64,000 nt of DNA from Streptomyces mirabilis. Lineage in GTDB: Bacteria > Actinomycetota > Actinomycetes > Streptomycetales > Streptomycetaceae. This document shows positions 12,365 to 20,922 of the stretch, piece by piece. The number at the start of each line of letters is the position of its first letter. The first letter of the stretch is position 1. Position numbers and translations under genes: made by a program. The notes under the pieces are model-generated. The model searched no databases and had not been told where the DNA came from. It worked only from the letters and a program-made list of their open reading frames with translations. The stretch is from contig NZ_JBCJKP010000001.1 of assembly GCF_039503195.1 (NCBI RefSeq), positions 2,790,001 through 2,854,000 of the forward strand, in the 5' to 3' direction.

Positions 12365-14052
12365 TCGGCCTGATTTCCGCCACGGCGGCGGGCGCGGCGG
12401 CCCGTGACCGGCTGGCCGCGGCCTGGCCCACCCGTACACGGGTGTACGACGGGTCCGTCGGGGACGCCGTGCGGCGGGCCTTCGCGGAGTGCGACCAGTT
12501 GGTGTGCTTCCTCGCCACGGGCGCGGTGGTGCGGCTGATCGCGCCGCTGCTGGGCGACAAGACGTCCGACCCTGGGGTCGTGTGCGTGGACGAGGGCGGC
12601 CGGTTCGCCGTGTCGCTCGTCGGCGGTCACGGCGGCGGCGCCAATGAACTCGCCCGCGAGGTGGGCGAGTCGCTCGGAGCCGAGCCGGTGGTGACGACCG
12701 CGACGGACGCGGTCGGAGTGCCGGGTCTCGACACGCTCGGCTTCCCCGTGGAGGGCGAGGTCGCCGCGGTCACCCGGGCCCTGCTGGACGGCGAACCCGT
12801 CGCCCTGCGGGCCGACTTGGCGTGGCCGTTGCCGCCCCTGCCGGTCGCGACGGAGGGCGCGTACGGCATGCGTGTCACCGACCGGGCCGTGGCGCCCGGC
12901 GAGCGCGAGGTGCTGCTGCGGCCGCCCTCCCTCGTGGTGGGGGTCGGCGCGTCCAAGGGCGTTCCGGTGGCGGAGGTCCTCGGTCTCGTCGAGGACGTAC
13001 TCCGTGACGCCGGGCTGTCCCCGAGGTCCGTCGCGGAGCTGGCCACCGTCGACGCCAAGGCCGAGGAGCCGGGCATCGTCGAGGCCGCCGTACGGCTCGG
13101 GGTGCCCGTGGTGACGTACACCGCCGAGGAGTTGGCGACGGTGGACGTGCCGAACCCTTCGGGCGCGCCGCTCGCCGCCGTCGGCACCCCGTCCGTGGCG
13201 GAGGCCGCCGCCCTGGTACGCGGTGGTGAACTCCTCGTACCCAAACGGAAGTCGACGCGTGCGGACGGGCGGCCCGCGATGGCCACCTGTGCCGTCGTGC
13301 GCCGTGTGGCGCGCGGGCGGCTCGCGGTGGTCGGGCTCGGGCCCGGCGCCCGTGACCTGCTCACCCCGCGGGCGAAGGAGGAGCTGCGGCGGGCGTCCGT
13401 GCTCGTCGGGCTCGACCAGTACGTCGACCAGATCCGCGATCTGCTGCGCCCCGGCACCCGGATCCTGGAGTCCGGGCTCGGCGCCGAGGAGGAGCGGGCG
13501 CGCACGGCGGTCGCCGAGGCACGACGCGGGCAGGCCGTCGCGCTGATCGGCAGCGGGGACGCGGGCGTGTACGCGATGGCGTCACCGGCGCTGGCCGAGG
13601 CGTCCGACGACATCGACGTGGTCGGGGTACCGGGCGTGACCGCCGCGCTCGCGGCCGGGGCGATCCTGGGCGCGCCGCTGGGCCACGACCACGTGTCGAT
13701 CAGCCTCTCCGACCTGCACACACCGTGGGAGGTCATCGAGCGCCGGGTGCGGGCGGCGGCCGAGGCGGACATCGTCGTGACGTTCTACAACCCGCGCAGC
13801 CGGGGCCGCGACTGGCAGCTCCCGAAGGCGCTCGCGATCCTCGCCGAGCACCGGGAGCCGACGACTCCGGTCGGGGTCGTCCGCAACGCCTCCCGGCCGG
13901 ACGAGTCGAGCCGGGTGACGTCGCTGGGGTCCCTGGATCCGGCGATCGTCGACATGATGACCGTCGTGACCGTGGGCAACACGGCGACGCGGGAGGTCGC
14001 CGGGCGCATGGTGACACCGCGCGGCTACCGCTGGCAGGAGGAGCCCAAGTGA
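12361..14052 (+). CDS. cobJ: CbiG-CobJ fusion: cobalt-precorrin-5A hydrolase / precorrin-3B C17-methyltransferase
   Basis: A 563-residue fusion. The N-terminal ~315 residues resemble CbiG (VCFLATGAVVRLIAPLL, VVSLVGGHGGGANELA in approximate form, and a C-terminal segment with VGVGASKGVP and SVAELATVDAKAEEPGI), the family that opens the ring lactone and removes C20 in the anaerobic route. The C-terminal part from about residue 319 is CobJ/CbiH (LAVVGLGPGARDLLTPRA, LIGSGDAGVYAMA, VVTFYNPRSRGRDWQL), the ring-contracting C17 methyltransferase. The GTG start overlaps the cobL stop. Whether the CbiG half is catalytic here is unknown, because other genes in the cluster point to the oxygen-dependent pathway. 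Confidence 0.92.
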   Translation: MIGLISATAAGAAARDRLAAAWPTRTRVYDGSVGDAVRRAFAECDQLVCFLATGAVVRLIAPLLGDKTSDPGVVCVDEGGRFAVSLVGGHGGGANELAREVGESLGAEPVVTTATDAVGVPGLDTLGFPVEGEVAAVTRALLDGEPVALRADLAWPLPPLPVATEGAYGMRVTDRAVAPGEREVLLRPPSLVVGVGASKGVPVAEVLGLVEDVLRDAGLSPRSVAELATVDAKAEEPGIVEAAVRLGVPVVTYTAEELATVDVPNPSGAPLAAVGTPSVAEAAALVRGGELLVPKRKSTRADGRPAMATCAVVRRVARGRLAVVGLGPGARDLLTPRAKEELRRASVLVGLDQYVDQIRDLLRPGTRILESGLGAEEERARTAVAEARRGQAVALIGSGDAGVYAMASPALAEASDDIDVVGVPGVTAALAAGAILGAPLGHDHVSISLSDLHTPWEVIERRVRAAAEADIVVTFYNPRSRGRDWQLPKALAILAEHREPTTPVGVVRNASRPDESSRVTSLGSLDPAIVDMMTVVTVGNTATREVAGRMVTPRGYRWQEEPK

Positions 14053-14660
14053 GCCGAGTGAGCCAGGTGTTCCCGGAGAACCGGGTCGTGCACCCCATCG
14101 AGCAGGAGTCCTTCCGGCGGCTGCGTGCCCGCCTGGACACCTCGCACTTCCCGCCGCTGACGCGGGCGGTCGTGGAGCGGGTCATCCACTCCGCGGCCGA
14201 CCTCGACTACGCGGACGACCTCGTCACCGACGAGGGCGCCCTGGCGAAGGCGCACACGGCGCTGCACGCCGGGGCGCCGGTCGTGGTGGACGTGGAGATG
14301 GTCGCCGCGGGCATCACGCGCCGCGACACCGTCTGCCGCCTCAAGGACGCCAAGTCCGGCCCCGGGCTGACCCGTTCGGCCCACGCGATCCGGCTCGCGT
14401 ACGAGGACGTCGGGCCCGGCGCGCTCTGGGTGATCGGCTGTGCGCCGACCGCCCTGGAGGAGCTGCTGACCCTCGACGCCGACCCGGCGCTCGTCATCGG
14501 TCTGCCCGTCGGCTTCGTCGGCGCCGCCGAGTCCAAGGCCGCGCTGCGCGACAGCGGGCTGCCCGCCGTCAGCAACGTGTCCGAGAAGGGCGGCTCGGCG
14601 GTCGCCGCCGCCGCGCTCAACGCCCTGCTGTACCACCCCGCAACCAAGGAGTTTTCGTGA
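14049..14660 (+). CDS. cobH: Precorrin-8X methylmutase CobH (CbiC)
   Basis: Moves the C11 methyl of precorrin-8 to C12, giving hydrogenobyrinic acid. The 203-residue protein has the conserved ERVIHSAADLDYADD block, with the family's catalytic histidine at about residue 47, followed by GAPVVVDVEMVAAGI and VIGLPVGFVGAAESK. The length is normal. The GTG at 14049 overlaps the cobJ stop by four bases and the stop overlaps the following cbiX start. A longer upstream frame exists but lies wholly inside cobJ. Confidence 0.95.
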   Translation: MSRVSQVFPENRVVHPIEQESFRRLRARLDTSHFPPLTRAVVERVIHSAADLDYADDLVTDEGALAKAHTALHAGAPVVVDVEMVAAGITRRDTVCRLKDAKSGPGLTRSAHAIRLAYEDVGPGALWVIGCAPTALEELLTLDADPALVIGLPVGFVGAAESKAALRDSGLPAVSNVSEKGGSAVAAAALNALLYHPATKEFS

Positions 14661-15595
14661 CCACCCCGCCCCCCGCCCTGCTCATCGCCGGACACGGCAC
14701 CCGGGACGCGGCCGGAGCCGAGGCCTTCCGCGACTTCGTACGACAGTTGGGGCGCCGCCACCCCGAACTGCCCGTCGCCGGAGGGTTCATCGAACTGTCG
14801 CCGCCGCCGCTGGGTGACGCCGTGACCGAACTGGTCGAGCAGGGGGTACGCCGGTTCGCCGCCGTCCCGCTGATGCTGGTGTCCGCCGGGCACGCCAAGG
14901 GTGACATCCCGGCGGCGCTGGCCCGCGAGAAGGAGCGGCACCCCGGTATCTCGTACACCTACGGGCGTCCGCTGGGCCCGCACCCGTCGCTGCTGGCGGT
15001 GCTCGAACGGCGGCTGGACGACGCGCTCGGCGGCACGGTCCGTACGCCGCGGGACCGGTCCGACGTCACCGTGCTGCTCGTCGGGCGCGGCTCCACCGAC
15101 CCGGACGCCAACGCCGAGGTGCACAAGGCGGCCCGGCTGCTGTGGGAGGGACGCGGGTACGCGGGCGTCGAGACCGCGTTCGTGTCGCTGGCGGCGCCGG
15201 ACGTCCCGTCGGGCCTGGACCGCTGTGTGAAGCTGGGCGCGCGGCGGATCGTGGTCCTTCCCTACTTCCTGTTCACCGGCATCCTCCCGGACCGGGTGCG
15301 GCAGCAGACCGAGGGCTGGGCTGCCGCGCACCCGGACGTCGAGGTGCGGTCGGCCGAGGTCATCGGCCCCGAGCCGGAGCTGCTCGACCTGGTCATGGAG
15401 CGGTACCGGGAGGCCGTCGAGGGCGACCTGCGGATGAACTGCGACTCCTGCGTCTACCGCATCGCGCTGCCCGGCTTCGAGGACAAGGTGGGCCTCCCCC
15501 AGCAGCCGCACTTCCACCCGGACGACGACGGGCACCACCACGACGGGCATCACCACGGCGGGCATCACCACGGCGGGCACGCGCATGCGCGCTGA
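14657..15595 (+). CDS. cbiX: Sirohydrochlorin chelatase, CbiX-type, with MXCXXC motif and His-rich tail
   Basis: Predicted class II chelatase inserting Co2+ (or Fe2+) into sirohydrochlorin. The 312-residue protein has two CbiX-like halves, the first with LIAGHGTRDAAG near residue 9 and the second with LLVGRGSTDPDANAE near residue 140. Near residue 260 is RMNCDSC, matching the MXCXXC motif that binds a [4Fe-4S] cluster in long CbiX proteins (established for the Bacillus megaterium enzyme). The last ~25 residues are a histidine-rich metal-binding tail made of HHHGG-type repeats. The GTG start overlaps the cobH stop; the His-tail codons overlap the start of the next gene by 11 bases. Confidence 0.9.
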   Translation: MTTPPPALLIAGHGTRDAAGAEAFRDFVRQLGRRHPELPVAGGFIELSPPPLGDAVTELVEQGVRRFAAVPLMLVSAGHAKGDIPAALAREKERHPGISYTYGRPLGPHPSLLAVLERRLDDALGGTVRTPRDRSDVTVLLVGRGSTDPDANAEVHKAARLLWEGRGYAGVETAFVSLAAPDVPSGLDRCVKLGARRIVVLPYFLFTGILPDRVRQQTEGWAAAHPDVEVRSAEVIGPEPELLDLVMERYREAVEGDLRMNCDSCVYRIALPGFEDKVGLPQQPHFHPDDDGHHHDGHHHGGHHHGGHAHAR

Positions 15596-16664
15596 GGGCG
15601 GGTACGGGGGCGACGGGCACGATCTGCGCCACCACGGGGACGCCGAGGTGCGGGACGACGGCTCGGCGCTCACCGATCTCGCCGTGAACGTCCGTGCGGA
15701 CACGCCTCCGGCGTGGTTGCGCGAGCACGTCGCCGCGTCGCTGGACGGTCTCGCGGCCTACCCGGACGGACGGGCCGCGCGGGCCGCGGTGGCGGCGCGG
15801 CACGGGGTGCCGGTGGAGCGGGTGCTCCTGACGGCGGGCGCGGCGGAGGCGTTCGTGCTTCTGGCGCGCGCTCTGAAAGTCCGTCAGCCGGTCGTGGTCC
15901 ACCCGCAGTTCACCGAGCCGGAGGCGGCGCTGCGGGATGCCGGCCACGCGGTCGACCGGGTGCTGTTGCGTGAGTCGGACGGCTTTCGGCTGGACCCCTC
16001 GGCCGTACCCGAGGACGCGGACCTCGTCGTGATCGGCAACCCGACCAACCCGACGTCCGTGCTGCACCCGGCGGCCTCGATCGCCGCGCTCGCGCGGCCC
16101 GGGCGGACGTTGGTGGTCGACGAGGCGTTCATGGACGCGGTGCCGGGTGAGCGGGAGGCGCTGGCGGGGCGGACGGACATCCCCGGGCTTGTCGTGCTGC
16201 GCAGCCTCACGAAGACATGGGGGCTGGCGGGGTTGCGGATCGGATACGTCCTGGCCGCGCCCGACACGGTCCGCGAACTGTCCCGTGCGCAGCCGCTCTG
16301 GCCCGTCTCCACGCCCGCCCTCGCGGCGGCCGAGGCGTGCGTGTCGCCCCGGGCGCTCGCCGAGTCCGCGCACGCGGCCCGGAAGGTCGCCTCCGACCGG
16401 GCCCATCTCGTCGCGGGGCTCCGGGAGTTCGAGCCCGACGGGTTGCGGGTCGTCGAGCCCGCCGAGGGTCCGTTCGTGCTGATTCGGCTGCCTCGGGCGG
16501 TGGTGGTGCGGCGTCAGTTGCGGGGGCTGGGGTTCGCGGTGCGGCGTGGGGACACGTTTCCGGGGCTGGGGGACGACTGGCTCCGCCTGGCCGTACGAGA
16601 CCGGGCCACCGTCAATGGATTCCTCCAGGCGTTGGATCGGGCGGTGGTGGTGGCTGGGCGGTGA
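15585..16664 (+). CDS. cobC: CobC/CobD-like threonine-phosphate decarboxylase (PLP aminotransferase class I/II fold)
   Basis: A 359-residue PLP enzyme of the histidinol-phosphate aminotransferase family. Visible motifs are NPTNPTS, VVDEAFMD and the PLP-lysine region LRSLTKTWGLAGLRIGY. At the end of a cobalamin cluster, the best role is making (R)-1-amino-2-propanol phosphate from threonine phosphate for the nucleotide-loop arm. The ATG at 15585 lies 11 bases inside cbiX; a later GTG near the ALTDLAVNV segment is also possible, because the first ~25 residues (GDGHDLRHHGD) are weakly conserved. The gene ends before a palindromic repeat that probably terminates the operon. Confidence 0.85.
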   Translation: MRAEGGYGGDGHDLRHHGDAEVRDDGSALTDLAVNVRADTPPAWLREHVAASLDGLAAYPDGRAARAAVAARHGVPVERVLLTAGAAEAFVLLARALKVRQPVVVHPQFTEPEAALRDAGHAVDRVLLRESDGFRLDPSAVPEDADLVVIGNPTNPTSVLHPAASIAALARPGRTLVVDEAFMDAVPGEREALAGRTDIPGLVVLRSLTKTWGLAGLRIGYVLAAPDTVRELSRAQPLWPVSTPALAAAEACVSPRALAESAHAARKVASDRAHLVAGLREFEPDGLRVVEPAEGPFVLIRLPRAVVVRRQLRGLGFAVRRGDTFPGLGDDWLRLAVRDRATVNGFLQALDRAVVVAGR

Positions 16665-16687
16665 GGGGCGGGTGTGGCAATGGCCCT

Positions 16688-16960
16688 TCTCGCCCCCGCC
16701 CCCTACCCGTCCCATCCCTGAGGGCTGCCGCCCCCAGACCCCCGCTTCGGCCTGAACGGCCTCGCCCTCAAACGCCGGACGGGCCGAGGCTTTCAGGGGC
16801 GCGGGGAACTGCGCGATCAGCCCCCACCCAGCCGCAGCCGAAGAATCCGTCCGAGGGTCTGGGAGCGGAGCCCCCAGGTTGAGGATGGTGGGGGTCCCCC
16901 CTGCTCGGGCGAAGCCGAGAGCTCGGGGGAGGGTAGGGGCGGCGGGGGCGAGAACAGGTC
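16688..16960. repeat. GC-rich interspersed repeat filling the cobC / LAETG-gene convergent gap
   Basis: This 300-base gap holds no gene. Its ends are inverted copies of each other: ttctcgcccccgcc at 16687-16700 pairs with ggcgggggcgagaa near 16940-16955. The left part shares long blocks with the repeat inside cobB at 7951-8072. The middle carries the common Streptomyces repeat words gcggggaactgcgcgatcagc and cccagccgcagccgaag. It lies between two convergent genes, so it may also act as a bidirectional terminator. Confidence 0.8.
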
Positions 16961-16964
16961 GGGG

Positions 16965-17849
16965 TCAGGAGCGGTGGCGGCGTCCCAGGGCGACGGCCGC
17001 CCCGCCCGCCGCCAGGAGTACGACCGCCGCACCCACCACGAACGGAGTCGTCGACGTGCCGCCGGTCTCCGCGAGGCCCGACCCCGCCGGTGCCCCCTGG
17101 GGCTTGATGTCGGGGGCAGAAACTGAGGCAGGAGCAGAGGCGGGGGCCGCGGCCGGGGACTCGCAGGTGACGGACCCGAGGGTCAGGGTGCCTTCCACAT
17201 CCGCCACGTTCAGCTTCAACGGGTTGACGGAGACATGGAGTTCGAGCGCGGACGCGGCCGCCGTACGGGACGTGGTCCGCGTCTTGGAGAAGTCGAGCCG
17301 GACCTCACCGACCCCCGGCACCTTCACCTCCGTCGGACCGCCCACCGTCAACGTCACCTTCTTGCCGAGGACGGTCACCCCGCCCAGGAGGGTGGCGGAG
17401 GCCACGGGTTTGCGACCCGCCTCACAGGTCGCCTTCGAGGTCACCTGCCCGACCTCGATGAGGGACAGCAACGGCAGCCCGGGGACATGGATCCGCGCGT
17501 GGGTGAGGTTCGTGGACGCCTCGGCCCCCGACGCGGACACCGTCGCCTTCGCGGAGGCGACATCCGCCCGCAGCACACTGAACGGCTGCCCACCGTCGAC
17601 CCCGTCCAGCCTCGCCGTCAGCGCGGTCCGCTCGGCGCTCTGCGGCGCTCGCACCTCGTTGAGGGAGACCGCGAGCGGGACGTTCACGGTCTTGTCGAGC
17701 AGGGACACGTCGAGCCCGGTGCGCAGCACGACGGCGCTCGCCCGACCGTGGTCGGCGGTGGCGTGCGCGGAACCCGCACCGGCCAGCACCGTCGGACCGG
17801 CGGCGAGGACGGTGGCCGCCGCGGTGGCGGTGAAACGGCGTGCGGGCAT
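16965..17849 (-). CDS. LAETG-anchored secreted surface protein (SCO1860 family)
   Basis: Predicted exported and cell-wall-attached protein of about 294 residues. The N-terminus is a signal peptide (MPARRFTATAAATVLAAG, then an AHA-A cleavage region). The mature part is about 200 residues of all-beta-looking sequence with two cysteines (TCEAG and TCESP), then an Ala/Pro/Ser spacer. The C-terminus is LAETGG, a hydrophobic segment and RRHRS, which is a sorting signal of the LAxTG type used by class E sortases of Streptomyces. I recognise the family from its position beside the cobalamin cluster in other Streptomyces; its molecular role is unknown. A TTG eight codons upstream (17873) is an alternative start, and neither start has a strong ribosome site. 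Confidence 0.82.
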   Translation of the reverse strand: MPARRFTATAAATVLAAGPTVLAGAGSAHATADHGRASAVVLRTGLDVSLLDKTVNVPLAVSLNEVRAPQSAERTALTARLDGVDGGQPFSVLRADVASAKATVSASGAEASTNLTHARIHVPGLPLLSLIEVGQVTSKATCEAGRKPVASATLLGGVTVLGKKVTLTVGGPTEVKVPGVGEVRLDFSKTRTTSRTAAASALELHVSVNPLKLNVADVEGTLTLGSVTCESPAAAPASAPASVSAPDIKPQGAPAGSGLAETGGTSTTPFVVGAAVVLLAAGGAAVALGRRHRS

Positions 17850-18167
17850 GCGGAAGTTGGTGTGGGCGTTCAAGGGTGGGACCCCCAGGAGAGAACAGCT
17901 TGGGACCCGGCAAGAATTACGCACCGAGAGTGAGTAGTCAGCAACCTGACGTGACTTCACTCCAACGTGGGGTTTCCGGGAGTTCGTTCGAATCTCCCGA
18001 CACCGCTGGGCACGGATGTTCCCCGCCGTCACCCACTCAACAGCCCCGCCCCGAACACGCCGGTCGACGCTCCGGAGCGCGCACGGTGGTGCTTAACGAG
18101 GCGACCGGCGGACGCGTAACGCTCCGTCAACCGGACGATCGGGCGACCTCTCCGCCGCTCTCCGCCG
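17850..18167. other. Intergenic region upstream of the LAETG gene, no gene seen
   Basis: About 318 bases between the minus-strand LAETG gene and the end of the minus-strand amidohydrolase gene. It should hold the LAETG promoter and the amidohydrolase terminator. The only structure seen is a short hairpin, CGGGAG at 17977-17982 pairing with CTCCCG at 17994-17999. The segment inside it resembles a tRNA T-loop, but there is no tRNA around it. Confidence 0.5.
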
Positions 18168-19259
18168 CTAGCCGACGACCCGCCCGTTCAGCACGACCCG
18201 GCGCGGAGCCGCCAGCACCCGTACGTCCGCGCGCGGATCCCCCTCGTACACCACGAGGTCGGCGGGCGCGCCCTCGTCGAGCCCCGGCCGCCCGAGCCAC
18301 CGCCGGGCGCCCCAGGCCGTCGCGGACAGCGCCTCGACCGGCGGGATGCCCGCGGTGACGAGTTCGGCGACCTCGCCGGCCACCAGACCGTGGGCCAGCG
18401 AACCGCCCGCGTCGGTGCCGACGTAGACCGGGACTCCGGCGTCGTAGGCGGCGCGCACGGTGTCGTAGCGGCGTTCGTGCAGTGCCCGCATGTGCGCCGA
18501 CCAGCGCGGGAACTTCGTCTCTCCCCCGGCGGCGAGCCGCGGGAAGGTGGCGATGTTGACGAGCGTGGGGACGATCGCGACCCCTCGGGAGGCGAACAGG
18601 GGGATCGTCTCCTCGGTCAGGCCGGTCGCGTGCTCGACGCAGTCGATGCCCGCCTCGACCAGGTCCCTGAGCGAGTCCTCCGCGAAGCAGTGCGCGGTCA
18701 CCCGTGCGCCGAGGCGGTGCGCCTCGGCGATCGCCGCCGCGGCGGCCTCGCGCGGCCAGCAGGCGCCGAGGTCGCCCGTCTCGCGGTCGATCCAGTCGCC
18801 GACCAGCTTCACCCAGCCGTCGCCGCGCCGGGCCTCCTGGGCGACGTACGCGACCAGGTCCTCCGGCTCGATCTCGTGCGCGTAGTTGCGGATGTAGCGG
18901 CGGGTGCGGGCGATGTGCCGGCCCGCGCGGATGATCTTCGGGAGGTCGGCGCGGTCGTCGATCCAGCGGGTGTCGGAGGGCGAGCCCGCGTCCCGGATGA
19001 GCAGGGTGCCGGCCTCGCGGTCGGTGAGCGCCTGCTTCTCGGAGACGTCGTCGGGGACGGGCCCGTGGGCGTCGAGGCCGACGTGGCAGTGCGCGTCGAC
19101 GAGACCGGGGAGGGCCCAGCCCTCGACGGTACGGATGTCACGGGCGCCCGCGGGACGCTCGTAGGAGATCCTCCCGCCGACGACCCACAGTTCGTCCCGG
19201 ACGTCGTCGGGCCCGACGAGTACCCGCCCCTTCACGTGCAGCACCGCGCGATCGCTCAT
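18168..19259 (-). CDS. Amidohydrolase (imidazolonepropionase / prolidase-like subgroup)
   Basis: Metal-dependent hydrolase of 363 residues. The first metal motif is GLVDAHCHVGLDAHG near residue 55, later metal ligands fit VTAHCFAEDSL and DCVEHATGL, and the catalytic aspartate fits VPVYVGTDAGGS near residue 290. The beta-sandwich N-terminus (VKGRVLVGPDD) and C-terminal ADLVVYEGDPRADV.VL are typical of the superfamily. The specific substrate cannot be told; members include cyclic imidases and dipeptidases. The start MSDRAVL was preferred to the in-frame MRCM nine bases upstream. It stands alone between the LAETG gene and the amino acid transporter. Confidence 0.82.
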   Translation of the reverse strand: MSDRAVLHVKGRVLVGPDDVRDELWVVGGRISYERPAGARDIRTVEGWALPGLVDAHCHVGLDAHGPVPDDVSEKQALTDREAGTLLIRDAGSPSDTRWIDDRADLPKIIRAGRHIARTRRYIRNYAHEIEPEDLVAYVAQEARRGDGWVKLVGDWIDRETGDLGACWPREAAAAAIAEAHRLGARVTAHCFAEDSLRDLVEAGIDCVEHATGLTEETIPLFASRGVAIVPTLVNIATFPRLAAGGETKFPRWSAHMRALHERRYDTVRAAYDAGVPVYVGTDAGGSLAHGLVAGEVAELVTAGIPPVEALSATAWGARRWLGRPGLDEGAPADLVVYEGDPRADVRVLAAPRRVVLNGRVVG

Positions 19260-19294
19260 GCACCGCACCTTAATTCGTGCCGGACGGCGAGGTG

Positions 19295-20092
19295 CTACAG
19301 CCCCTTTTCGACGTCTTCCTCGACCTCCGCCATCGCCGGGTCCAGCAGCCGGGACAGGAAGTGGCGGGTGCGCTCGTGGATCGGGTTGCCGATGACCTGC
19401 GCGGGGGCGCCGTCCTCGACGATCACGCCGCCGTCCATGAAGACGACCCGGTCGGCGACCTCGCGCGCGAAGCTCATCTCGTGGGTGACGACCATCATCG
19501 TCATGCCCTCGTGGGCGAGCCTGCGCATGACGGCGAGCACGTCGCCGACGAGCTCCGGGTCGAGCGCCGAGGTCGGTTCGTCGAAGAGCATCACCTCGGG
19601 CCCCATGGCGAGCGCGCGGGCGATCGCGACGCGCTGCTGCTGGCCGCCGGAGAGGGAGGAGGGGTAGGCGTCCGCCTTCTCGGACAGGCCCACCCGCTCC
19701 AGGTTCTCGGCGGCGACCTTGGCCGCCTCCTCCTTGTCCCGCTTCAGCACGCGGCGCTGCGGGAGCGTGAGGTTCTCGGTCACCGACAGGTGCGGGAAGA
19801 GGTTGAACTGCTGGAAGACCATGCCGATCCGGCGGCGTACGGCGTCGATGTCGACGTCGGGGTGCGTGACCTCGGTACCGCCGACGAAGACCTGCCCCTT
19901 GGTGGGTTCCTCCAGGAGGTTCACGCAGCGCAGCAGGGTGGACTTGCCGGAGCCGGAGGGTCCGATGACGCAGACGACCTCGCCCTGTCCGATCTCCAGG
20001 TCGATCCCGCGCAGGACGTCGTTGTCGCCGAAGGACTTGTGGAGGTCCCGGACGTGGATCTCTGGAGTGCTGGTGCTGCTGGTGCTGGTCAC
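19295..20092 (-). CDS. Polar amino acid ABC transporter, ATP-binding protein (GlnQ/HisP type)
   Basis: ATPase of a polar amino acid importer, 265 residues. All nucleotide-binding motifs are present: Walker [10 protein letters not shown] near residue 45, Q-loop [10 protein letters not shown], signature [15 protein letters not shown] and Walker [16 protein letters not shown], followed by the switch histidine in VVTHEM. The GTG start at 20092 overlaps the permease stop (GTGA), so it is the last gene of a three-gene minus-strand operon: binding protein, permease, ATPase. The glutamine/glutamate group is likely, but substrate specificity lies in the binding protein. Confidence 0.93.
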   Translation of the reverse strand: MTSTSSTSTPEIHVRDLHKSFGDNDVLRGIDLEIGQGEVVCVIGPSGSGKSTLLRCVNLLEEPTKGQVFVGGTEVTHPDVDIDAVRRRIGMVFQQFNLFPHLSVTENLTLPQRRVLKRDKEEAAKVAAENLERVGLSEKADAYPSSLSGGQQQRVAIARALAMGPEVMLFDEPTSALDPELVGDVLAVMRRLAHEGMTMMVVTHEMSFAREVADRVVFMDGGVIVEDGAPAQVIGNPIHERTRHFLSRLLDPAMAEVEEDVEKGL

Positions 20093-20922
20093 TTGGTGGC
20101 CTCCCCGGCCTTGGCCTCCAGGCGGCGTACGACGAATCCGAGCGGCACGGTGACGAGCAGGTAGCACAGGCCCGCGACCAGGATCGGTGTGGAGTTGGCG
20201 GTCTGGCTCGCCAGGTCGCGCCCGAACTTGGTGAGTTCGCGCTCCTCCAGGGTGACCCCGAGGAACAGCACCAGCGAGGAGTCCTTGAAGAGGAGGACGA
20301 GCTCGTTGGTGAGCGGCGGGATCACGATGCGGAACGCCTGCGGGATGACGATCGAGACCATGGCCCGCGCGTGCGAGAAGCCCAGCGAACGGGCCGCCTC
20401 CATCTGTCCCTTGGGCACCGCCTGGATGCCCGCGCGGATCGTCTCGGCCATGTACGCGGCCGAGACCAGGCCGAGCGCGAGCGCCACCTTGCCGTACGTA
20501 CCGCCGGGGATCTGCGTGCCCGGGAACGCCAAGGGCACGGCGACACCCACGAAGACGAAGATCAACAGGGCGGGCAGGCCGCGGAAGATCTCGATGTAGA
20601 TGCCGGCGAGCCAGCGGTAGGGGCCCACCGGGGACAGCCGCATCAGGGCGATGACCAGGCCGAGCACGAGACCGACGACGAAGCCGGACATCGTGTAGAG
20701 CACGGTGTTCTTCAGCGCCAGTGTGATGACGTCCGGGAACATCTGCTTGACCAGGTCCCACTGCGCGAACTGGTTCTTCAGACGCCCCCAGTCCGCCGTG
20801 ACCGCGAAGGCGATCACGGCGGCGACGAAGACGACGTATTGCGCGCCGCGCGAGAGGGCGCGCTTCTGGCGCCGGGTCAGGCCGGACCTTCGGGGCTGGA
20901 GCCGTGCGTCGGCATCACTCAT
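20089..20922 (-). CDS. Polar amino acid ABC transporter, permease
   Basis: Membrane component of the amino acid importer, 277 residues with about five membrane segments. The His/Glu/Gln-permease domain contains [17 protein letters not shown], and the EAA loop is [24 protein letters not shown], which contacts the ATPase. The chosen ATG (MSDADARL) overlaps the stop of the binding-protein gene by four bases; an upstream in-frame ATG at 20973 would lie inside that gene. Neighbours on both sides are the matching ATPase and binding protein. Confidence 0.92.
   Translation of the reverse strand: MSDADARLQPRRSGLTRRQKRALSRGAQYVVFVAAVIAFAVTADWGRLKNQFAQWDLVKQMFPDVITLALKNTVLYTMSGFVVGLVLGLVIALMRLSPVGPYRWLAGIYIEIFRGLPALLIFVFVGVAVPLAFPGTQIPGGTYGKVALALGLVSAAYMAETIRAGIQAVPKGQMEAARSLGFSHARAMVSIVIPQAFRIVIPPLTNELVLLFKDSSLVLFLGVTLEERELTKFGRDLASQTANSTPILVAGLCYLLVTVPLGFVVRRLEAKAGEATK

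Noticed and set aside
17977..17999. tRNA-like T-arm (ttcgaat flanked by cgggag/ctcccg)
   Set aside because: The stem is spaced wrongly for a T-loop, and there is no acceptor, D or anticodon arm nearby.
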